The notes under the pieces were generated by a model that was given only the letters and a program-made list of their open reading frames with translations, was not told where the DNA came from and ran no database searches. Positions 13,252-18,585 of a stretch of DNA of 18,585 bases are shown here, in pieces (position 1 is the first letter of the stretch; each line of letters opens with the position of its first letter). This DNA is from an uncultured Eubacteriales bacterium (lineage in GTDB: Bacteria; Bacillota_A; Clostridia; Oscillospirales; Oscillospiraceae): contig ONPY01000046.1 in the NCBI GenBank assembly GCA_900319835.1, positions 1 through 18,585 on the forward strand, given 5' to 3'. A program made the translations under genes and the position numbers.

Positions 13252-14814
13252 TCAGTCGTAAAATTCGCAGATATAGCCCATGGTGCCGGAGTAGAACTCC
13301 GGGTAGTCCCGGCAGGGGTCGTCCCGGTTGTCGTTGTAGGCCCAGCCGCCGTGGTTCCAGAGCATGATGTAATCTTCCATAAAGCCCTCGTCCTCAAAGG
13401 TGGGCTCGCCGCGGGCCCAGAGGACATAGCCCTCGTAACCCGCATCCTTGCCGTCCCAGCGGTACTCGTCGCTGTCGCGGTTTGTCCGGTGCATGCCGAT
13501 CCAGACCCGGCTGATGCCGGCCTCCTCGGCCATGCGGATGACCTCCTGCAGTTCCTCCTCGTCATCGATGGCGACGAGATGGCCGCCCAGGGCCGCGCAC
13601 TTGCGCTGCGCATCGCTCCAGCTTCCGTCGTCCACCAGCACCTGGTAGCCGTGCTCATTTTCCGGGGGCAGCTCCACTTCGGGCACCGCCACAGGCTCCA
13701 TGGTCACGCTGGGCCCGGGCGTCGCGCTGTTGAAGGCCTCAAACGGGATGGGCGTCAGGCTCGGTTCCACCGGCGCGGTGGGCGTCGGGGGCATGAGATC
13801 GGTGCGCCGGGAGTTTCCGCCCAGGTCGCCGGGGAAGGCGTTGAACACCACCGCCGCCAGCAGCAGCAGTCCGCAGAGCACCAGGATCACCGCCAACGGC
13901 CGTCTGCGCCGTTTGCGGATCTCCTCCTGGATCTGCTTTTCCCGGTCCGCCTTGAGCTTGTACTGCACGGCGGGGGCCCCTCTCGAGAGCGTCACCGGGG
14001 CCAGATCGTCCTCCGCCCGGCCCAGCTTCGGGGCCGCGGGAGAGGATGTGCTCTTCATCTTCTGGGCAAGCATTTCCGCCTGGGAAGCGGAGAGCACGTC
14101 CTTCTGGGTGCCCTTGGGCGTGGGCTTGTAGACCTTCACGCCGTCCTCCGGCTCCTCCTCGGGGAAGTCCTCGGCGGTCTCGATGGCAATGTCCTCATCC
14201 CGCTCGATGATGCCCACCATCATCCGCTCGACCTCGTCCAGGTCGTCGTCGTTCTTTTGAAAGATCGCTTCCGCGCTCGGGACGCCGCTGAGATACAGGT
14301 TCTTGACGCAGCTGTCCACCACGGCGCGCAGCTCCTCGAGCGTCTGGTAGCGCTCGGAGGCCTTGAAGCGCAGGGATTTTTCAATGATCGTGCCGAGTCT
14401 GCGCCCGGCGTTTTTGGGGGCCTTGGGGTTGCCGCCGCCCATGCGGCGCAGCTGCGGATCCTCGCACTCCCCCTCCAGCGGCAGCTTGCCGCCGCTGACC
14501 GCGGCGTACATCATCAGGCCGATGGAATACACGTCCGAGGCGGCGGAGAGCTGGCCGTTCCAGTAGAGCTCCGGCGCGATGTACTGCAGCTCTCTCCCCT
14601 CCCAGGGGGCTTTGCCGGCAGGACCGATGGCAATGGCGCCGTCAGCGCCCACGCTGATGTTCTCCGGGTACAGTCCGCCCCGGCGGCCGCGTGAGCCCAC
14701 CTCGGCAACCACGGTGCGGCAGAGAGCCGAGACAAACATGCACAGCTCCTGCTTATCCATCTCTGCAATTTTTCCGCCCAGGGCTTTGCCCGGATCAAAT
14801 TCCGCCTTTGCCAT
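13252..14814 (-). CDS. Pseudokinase C-lobe-TM-C-type lectin fusion receptor-like protein
   Basis: 520 residues. Residues about 25-172 resemble only the C-lobe of a Ser/Thr protein kinase: GLYPENI (47-53, in place of HRDLKPENI), IGPAG (63-67, in place of DFG), the APE loop YIAPELYW (78-85), DVYSIGLMMY (94-103) and the terminal SERYQTLEEL (153-162). The nucleotide-binding N-lobe is absent and the catalytic Asp and DFG Asp are gone, so it should be inactive. An acidic/basic cytoplasmic linker (about 180-305), one membrane helix (about 306-326), a Pro/Thr stalk and a CTLD (about 387-519; C406, C501, C516) follow. WIGM replaces WIGC, so one disulphide is lost. Start: an ATG at 14862 lies upstream of the predicted transcription start, whereas ATG 14814 has AGGAGGA about 6 bases before it. 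It likely binds something outside and signals or scaffolds inside; this is inference. Confidence 0.85.
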   Translation of the reverse strand: MAKAEFDPGKALGGKIAEMDKQELCMFVSALCRTVVAEVGSRGRRGGLYPENISVGADGAIAIGPAGKAPWEGRELQYIAPELYWNGQLSAASDVYSIGLMMYAAVSGGKLPLEGECEDPQLRRMGGGNPKAPKNAGRRLGTIIEKSLRFKASERYQTLEELRAVVDSCVKNLYLSGVPSAEAIFQKNDDDLDEVERMMVGIIERDEDIAIETAEDFPEEEPEDGVKVYKPTPKGTQKDVLSASQAEMLAQKMKSTSSPAAPKLGRAEDDLAPVTLSRGAPAVQYKLKADREKQIQEEIRKRRRRPLAVILVLCGLLLLAAVVFNAFPGDLGGNSRRTDLMPPTPTAPVEPSLTPIPFEAFNSATPGPSVTMEPVAVPEVELPPENEHGYQVLVDDGSWSDAQRKCAALGGHLVAIDDEEELQEVIRMAEEAGISRVWIGMHRTNRDSDEYRWDGKDAGYEGYVLWARGEPTFEDEGFMEDYIMLWNHGGWAYNDNRDDPCRDYPEFYSGTMGYICEFYD

Positions 14815-14852
14815 GCTGCTCCTCCTGTCGGGATCGGGTGTTGCTGAACCAT

Positions 14853-14881
14853 ATCGTAGCACAGCAAAAGTGTTATGTCAA
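14853..14881 (-). promoter_or_regulatory. Promoter of the pseudokinase-CTLD operon
   Basis: A perfect TTGACA (14881-14876) and TACGAT (14858-14853) are spaced by 17 bases on the minus strand. Transcription would start near 14846, 32 bases before the ATG at 14814. This is downstream of the alternative ATG at 14862 and decides the start. Confidence 0.8.
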
Positions 14882-14901
14882 CGGAAAAACCGCGGGATTC
14901 C

Positions 14902-16506
14902 TCATTTTTCCATGGAATCCGACAGCTTGTCGATGGCCTTGGTGTACTGCTGCAAAACCTTGTTGGGATGCCCTTCCAGTCCCCGGCAGATACGCAGCAG
15001 ACGCTCCGCCGCGGCGATGAGCTCGGCAAAGAGCCGGGCCGCTTTTCCGCTGGGCGCGGCCTTGATCTCGATGGGTCGGGGCTCGGCGATGAAGTCAAAG
15101 TCGTCCCGCAGCAGATCAAAGCGGGTGCCGCTGTAGGGGGCGAAGGCGCGGTAGCCCAGCTCCTCATTGAGGCACCTGGCAAAGCACTCGGCGGAATCGG
15201 GGTCGCCGTGGTTGACGAAGACACGGGCGGGCTTGTTCTCAAAGCCCTTCAGCCAGGCCAGCAGCCCCATCTTGTCGGCGTGGCCGGAGACGCCGGGCAG
15301 CACGTCGATCTGGGCGCGGACCTCGATATCCTCGTTGAAAAGCTTGACCTTTTTGATCCCGTCCACCAGGATGCGGCCCAGGGTACCCTCGGCCTGGTAG
15401 CCGACAAAGAGGACACGGCATTCCGGCCGCCAGAGGTTGTGTTTGAGATGGTGGCGGATGCGGCCGGCGTCGCACATGCCGCTGGCCGAGAGGATGACCT
15501 TGGGGGTGCGGTTTTCGTTGATGGCCTGGGACTCCGCCTGCGAGACCGCGAGCTCCAGTCCCGGGAAGAAAATCGGATTGATGCCGGAGCGGATGAGCGC
15601 CTGCATGTCCTCATCCAGGAATGAGGTGTCGCACTGGAGGAAAATGTTGGTGGCCTCGATGGCCAGGGGGCTGTCCACATAGACGGGGAAATCCCCGTGG
15701 CCGGTGACAAGGCCCTTTTCCTTGATCTCACGGATGAAATAGAGCATCTCCTGGGTGCGGCCCACGGCAAAGGAGGGGATGACCACGTTGCCGTTTCGGT
15801 CCAGGGTCTCCTGGATGCGCTGGGCCAGGGCGGAGACATAGTCCACGCGCTCGTGGCGGTGGAGCCGGTCGCCGTAGGTGGACTCGATGACCAGGTAGTC
15901 GGCCTCTTTGACGAACTGGGGGTCGCGCAGGATGGGCTGGTCGGAGTTGCCGATGTCGCCGGAGAAACAGATTTTCCTGGTCGCCTCCCCCTCGTGCAGC
16001 CAGACCTCGATGGCGGCCGAGCCAAGCAGGTGGCCCACGTCGGTCAGGCGGATGGAGACGCAGTCGTTGACCTGGGTGATCTTGTCATAGGGGCAGGGGA
16101 TCATGTGGGACATGACGCCGTCCACGTCGTCCAGATCGTACAGGGGCTCCACCGCCGCCTCGCCGGCGCGCTGGGCTTTGCGGCTCTTCCATTCGGCCTC
16201 CTGCATCTGGATGTTGGCGGAATCGCGCAGCATGATGTCGCACAGCTGCACCGTGGCGGCGCTGGTATAGACGTAGCCCCGGAACCCCCGCTTCCACAGC
16301 AGCGGCAGCAGCCCCGCGTGGTCGATGTGGGCGTGGGTCAGCAGCACAAAGTCCAGCTCCTCCGGGGAGACAGGGATGGGCTCATTTTCAAAGAGATTGC
16401 GGCCCTGCTCCATGCCGTAGTCCACCAGACCCCGCTTATCGCCCACCTCGAGATAGGTACAGCTTCCCGTGACCTCGTGGGCCGCGCCGAGAAACGTGAT
16501 CTTCAT
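14902..16506 (-). CDS. MBL-fold beta-CASP ribonuclease-like protein
   Basis: A 534-residue metallo-beta-lactamase fold hydrolase with beta-CASP and RNA-specificity (RMMBL) regions, the type found as ribonucleases and CPSF-73-like proteins. The zinc motif is THAHIDHAG (57-65). Downstream are DVGHLLGSAAIE, CFSGDIG, the ESTYGD motif, PSFAVGRTQEML, SASGMCDAGRIRHHLKHNL and VSGHADKMGL, all in family order. The C-terminal tail (about 470-534) is extra to the core and helical. The reading frame extends to 16611, but ATG 16506 starts the family N-terminus (MKITFLGAAHEVTGSC) and has GGAGGTG at normal spacing. It has its own promoter and ends 88 bp before the pseudokinase start. Likely an RNA-processing nuclease; the actual substrate is unknown. 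Confidence 0.93.
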   Translation of the reverse strand: MKITFLGAAHEVTGSCTYLEVGDKRGLVDYGMEQGRNLFENEPIPVSPEELDFVLLTHAHIDHAGLLPLLWKRGFRGYVYTSAATVQLCDIMLRDSANIQMQEAEWKSRKAQRAGEAAVEPLYDLDDVDGVMSHMIPCPYDKITQVNDCVSIRLTDVGHLLGSAAIEVWLHEGEATRKICFSGDIGNSDQPILRDPQFVKEADYLVIESTYGDRLHRHERVDYVSALAQRIQETLDRNGNVVIPSFAVGRTQEMLYFIREIKEKGLVTGHGDFPVYVDSPLAIEATNIFLQCDTSFLDEDMQALIRSGINPIFFPGLELAVSQAESQAINENRTPKVILSASGMCDAGRIRHHLKHNLWRPECRVLFVGYQAEGTLGRILVDGIKKVKLFNEDIEVRAQIDVLPGVSGHADKMGLLAWLKGFENKPARVFVNHGDPDSAECFARCLNEELGYRAFAPYSGTRFDLLRDDFDFIAEPRPIEIKAAPSGKAARLFAELIAAAERLLRICRGLEGHPNKVLQQYTKAIDKLSDSMEK

Positions 16507-16537
16507 AAAGCGCACCTCCGTTTGTTTTTCTGCTTTG

Positions 16538-16567
16538 ATTGTACACCCTCCCGGGGGGTGGGTGCAA
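16538..16567 (-). promoter_or_regulatory. Promoter of the MBL/beta-CASP gene
   Basis: On the minus strand TTGCAC (16567-16562) and TACAAT (16543-16538) are spaced by 18 bases. The predicted start is about 25 bases before the ATG at 16506. The spacer holds a G/C-rich palindromic run (CACCC...GGGTG). Confidence 0.6.
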
Positions 16568-16633
16568 GGACGGGAAAAAAGATTTCCCTTTTCCTTTGAA
16601 GAAGGGTACAATGGAGAAAAAGGGGGTGGGGCG

Positions 16634-17557
16634 TTGGAACGCTATCGCAGTCTCAATTCGTATCTGCGGGAGACCTGCGGCGAAAAGCTCTACAAGCTGG
16701 CGCTGGACGGGGGCTTTACCTGCCCCAACCGGGACGGGACGCTGGGAAGCTCCGGCTGCAGCTTCTGCTCCGGCCGGGGCAGCGGGGATTTTGCCGAGAG
16801 CTGCCGTGACGGCGTCACCGCCGCCGTCCGCCGGGCCGAGAGCCGCGTCGCCCACAAGAATCCCGGTGGGCGCTATATCGCCTATTTTCAGAGCTTCAGC
16901 GCCACCTACGCGCCGGAGGAGCGGCTCCGTGCGCTCTATACCGAGGCGCTCTCCGTGCCGGAGGTGGCGGTGCTGTCCGTGGCCACCCGGCCGGACTGTC
17001 TGCCGGAGGAGACGGTCGGACTGCTTGCGGAGCTCAACCGCGTCAAACCCGTGTGGGTGGAGCTGGGACTGCAGACCATCCACGGAGAAACCGCCCGGCG
17101 CATCCGCCGGGGCTATCCCCTGCCGGTCTATGACGACGCGGTGCGGCGGCTGCGGTGTGCTGGCATCCCGGTGATCACCCATGTCATCCTCGGCCTGCCC
17201 GGGGAGAGCCCGGAGATGGTCTGGGACACCGTCCGCCATGTGGGCCATGTCGGAAGCTGGGGCATCAAGCTCCAGCTGCTGCACGTGCTGGAGGGCACGG
17301 ACCTTGCCGCGGAGTACCGCGCCGGCGCCTTTGAGGCGCTGACGCTGGAGGAATATCTGCCGCTGCTGGCCGGCTGTGTGGAGCGTCTGCCGGAGGAGAC
17401 GGTGATCCACCGTCTGACCGGAGACGGGGCCAAGCGGGAGCTGATTGCGCCGACATGGAGCGGAGACAAAAAGCGGGTGCTCAACGCCATCGCCCGCTAC
17501 TTTGAAGATCACAATGTCCGCCAGGGGGCAAAATGGCGGATTGAATCGCAAGGCTGA
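16634..17557 (+). CDS. TIGR01212 family radical SAM protein (YhcC-like)
   Basis: A 307-residue radical SAM protein of unknown reaction. The cluster cysteines are in the family-specific arrangement CPNRDGTLGSSGCSFC (C30, C42, C45, i.e. CX11CX2C). Further family blocks are YFQSFSATYAP, SVATRPDCL, WVELGLQT, HVILGLPGE and HRLTGDGAKRELIAP. Start choice: the frame is open further left into the opposing MBL gene, but no in-frame ATG exists there near the family start. TTG at 16634 is preceded by AAGGGGGTG at about 6 bases and gives the usual length. The nearby ATG at 16611 is out of frame. The last residues (about 297-307, RQGAKWRIESQG) differ from the usual C-terminus, consistent with a junction near the truncated gene that follows. 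Confidence 0.9.
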   Translation: MERYRSLNSYLRETCGEKLYKLALDGGFTCPNRDGTLGSSGCSFCSGRGSGDFAESCRDGVTAAVRRAESRVAHKNPGGRYIAYFQSFSATYAPEERLRALYTEALSVPEVAVLSVATRPDCLPEETVGLLAELNRVKPVWVELGLQTIHGETARRIRRGYPLPVYDDAVRRLRCAGIPVITHVILGLPGESPEMVWDTVRHVGHVGSWGIKLQLLHVLEGTDLAAEYRAGAFEALTLEEYLPLLAGCVERLPEETVIHRLTGDGAKRELIAPTWSGDKKRVLNAIARYFEDHNVRQGAKWRIESQG

Positions 17558-18092
17558 TTGCGGCATCCGCGTGACAAACCTGATTCAGGCCAGCAAGAGA
17601 AGGGGTCTCAAGTTCAACATGCTGCTCTGCTGGTGTATCGGGAAGGCCGCCGCTTCCGTCAAAGAGTTTTATCTTCTGCCGGTCGGTGACAAGCTGATGC
17701 AGTATGACAGCCTCGCGGTCAATACAATCATCAAAAACAGGCTCGGAGAAATCAGCTCCTGTGACATTCTGTTTTCCGATGATCTTGAGACCTTCAACCG
17801 CGAATATCAGGCATATACCTCACAGACGGCGGAGAGTTGTCAGGACCGGGATCTGTCCGCCGACTGTATGGTGATCGGCACCTCTGCCATTGTGGAAACG
17901 GAACTTGACGGGGCCGTCGGCATGAACAGTGGGATCTATAACAACCCCTTCCTGATCTGGGGCCGGACCAGAAAGAAGCTGTTTCGGTACGTTCTCCCGA
18001 TCTCGTTTCAATTTCACCACACCCAGATGGACGGAGCACATGCGGGCAGGTTCCTGGAAAACCTGCAAAGAGAAATTCTTGATTTGAGGTAA
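17541..18092 (+). pseudogene. 5'-truncated chloramphenicol acetyltransferase-like (CatA-like) gene
   Basis: The C-terminal 170 or so residues match the CatA-like trimeric acetyltransferase family: VTNLIQASKRRGLKF, FNREYQAYT, SADCMVIGTSAIV, GIYNNPFLIWG, LPISFQFHHTQMDG and GRFLENLQ. The catalytic HHxxxDG motif is present (HHTQMDG). Family members carry about 33-35 residues before VTNL; here that position is base 17571, 14 bases after the radical SAM stop, and the sequence to its left belongs to the radical SAM gene. No good RBS precedes the only candidate starts (TTG 17541, GTG 17571). It therefore looks N-terminally deleted and probably non-functional, although the remaining frame is intact. 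A 60-nt sample (17701-17760) is 47% G+C against 73% for 17101-17160. Whether the full-length relative acts on chloramphenicol is unknown. Confidence 0.65.
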
Positions 18093-18098
18093 TTGACC

Positions 18099-18431
18099 AT
18101 GAAACAATACATTGCCTATTGCGGCCTGGACTGCGAGACCTGTGAGGCTCGGATTGCAACAATCCATAACGATGACGCGCTGCGGGAAAAGGTCGCCAGG
18201 CTCTGGTCGGACCTAAACGGCGTGGAGATCACGCCGGAGATGATCAACTGCGTCGGCTGCCGGATCGACGGGGTCAAGACGCCTTACTGCGAATCGCTCT
18301 GTCCGATTCGTCCGTGTGCCATGAGCCGGGACCTGGAGACCTGCGGAGGCTGTAGCGAAATGGAGCGCTGCGAAAAGCTGGCGGCGATCACGAAGAACAA
18401 CGCAGAAGCTTTGAAACGCCTGCGATCATAA
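18099..18431 (+). CDS. DUF3795 cysteine-rich protein
   Basis: A 110-residue protein with the DUF3795 layout: N-terminal YIAYCGLDCETCEA (5-18), then NCVGCRIDG, YCESLCPIRPC, ETCGGCSEMERC. It has more than ten cysteines in CxxC-like pairs, suggesting a metal or Fe-S site; the family has no established function. Start ATG 18099 has GAGGT at 8 bases, lying within the last codons of the CatA-like remnant. A TTG at 18093 is possible but has poor spacing. It is co-directional with the radical SAM gene and CatA remnant and likely co-transcribed. Confidence 0.88.
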   Translation: MKQYIAYCGLDCETCEARIATIHNDDALREKVARLWSDLNGVEITPEMINCVGCRIDGVKTPYCESLCPIRPCAMSRDLETCGGCSEMERCEKLAAITKNNAEALKRLRS

Positions 18432-18461
18432 GCAAAGAGCCGAACTTTGTCGAGACCATAA

Positions 18462-18487
18462 ACGCGCCGCCCATTGGGGCGGCGCGT
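18462..18487 (+). terminator. GC-rich hairpin after DUF3795
   Basis: ACGCGCCGCCC (18462-18472) pairs perfectly with GGGCGGCGCGT (18477-18487) around ATTG, 30 bases after the DUF3795 stop. No T-run follows (CAATGTG), so intrinsic termination may be weak or factor-assisted. Confidence 0.55.
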
Positions 18488-18515
18488 CAATGTGTAGACA
18501 AACCTCAAATAACGC

Positions 18516-18553
18516 GTCATTCCGAGCCAGTGAGCACACTGGCGTGGGAATCC
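18516..18553. repeat. Palindromic intergenic repeat (REP-like)
   Basis: Opens with GTCATTCCGAG, then a perfect CCAGTG-AGCA-CACTGG hairpin (18527-18542), then CGTGGGAATCC. ATTCC (18519-18523) can also pair with GGAAT (18547-18551), giving one long stem-loop. The first 11 bases match the start of the element at 2196 in 9 positions. From general familiarity, repeats of this style are abundant between genes in Oscillospiraceae, but no second full copy is in this window. The remaining bases to 18585 show no gene. Confidence 0.55.
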
Positions 18554-18585
18554 GTTCTCCGGTGAAATGTCAGGAATCATGCGGC

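Noticed and set aside
12497..13400. Possible diversity-generating retroelement target (CTLD variable region) because C-type lectin folds are common DGR targets and the two lectin ends are repeated.
   Set aside because: No reverse transcriptase, template repeat or accessory gene is visible, and differences between the two copies are not limited to positions of one base type. Ordinary domain duplication explains it better.
14815..14862. Longer N-terminus for the pseudokinase starting at ATG 14862.
   Set aside because: That ATG lies upstream of the predicted transcription start of a consensus promoter and has no RBS, whereas ATG 14814 has AGGAGGA.
16507..16611. Longer N-terminus for the MBL protein starting at 16611.
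   Set aside because: The extra 35 residues cover the promoter and do not match the family start; ATG 16506 has a strong GGAGGTG RBS.

Overview
The window reads as chromosomal DNA of a high-GC Bacillota (Clostridia, probably Oscillospiraceae-like). This placement is an inference. It rests on strong AGGAGG-type ribosome binding sites, TTGNNN-N17-TATAAT promoters, a stand-alone family-4 uracil-DNA glycosylase, a soluble DUF2156 protein, a TIGR01212 radical SAM protein, DUF3795, and short palindromic intergenic repeats. No rRNA, tRNA, CRISPR array, transposase or phage gene was seen.

Layout: (1) 1-2118, glycogen phosphorylase, 5' end outside the window. (2) 2119-2600, an intergenic region with a REP-like palindromic element, a strong terminator, a possible 18-codon minus-strand ORF with a good RBS, and a consensus promoter. 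(3) 2610-4133, a membrane-anchored PpiC/PrsA-like foldase; 4200-4910, the tRNA t6A dehydratase TcdA; 4911-6287 minus, MurC. (4) 6288-6685, an intergenic region with a 211-bp array of hairpins bounded by terminal inverted repeats. (5) 6686-8965, an overlapping operon: family-4 UDG, DUF2156 protein, GNAT. (6) 9165-9779 minus, a PurN-like protein whose three catalytic positions are all substituted, transcribed from a promoter that faces and overlaps the promoter of the next operon. (7) 9941-12451, an overlapping operon: histidine phosphatase-GNAT fusion, metallophosphoesterase with an SH3-like tail, DUF1294 membrane protein. (8) 12497-14814 minus, a two-gene unit. Its first gene encodes a kinase C-lobe-only pseudokinase joined through one membrane helix to an external C-type lectin domain (CTLD). 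Its second gene encodes a smaller membrane-anchored CTLD protein with a nearly identical lectin end. (9) 14902-16506 minus, an MBL/beta-CASP nuclease-like protein. (10) 16634-18431 plus, a TIGR01212 radical SAM protein, a 5'-truncated chloramphenicol acetyltransferase-like gene, and DUF3795. A second palindromic repeat lies near the right edge.

Most genes are housekeeping: glycogen use, cell wall, tRNA modification, DNA repair and RNA metabolism. The best candidates for something undescribed are the hairpin array at 6425-6635, the pseudokinase-CTLD pair at 12497-14814, and the active-site-less PurN homologue at 9165-9779.
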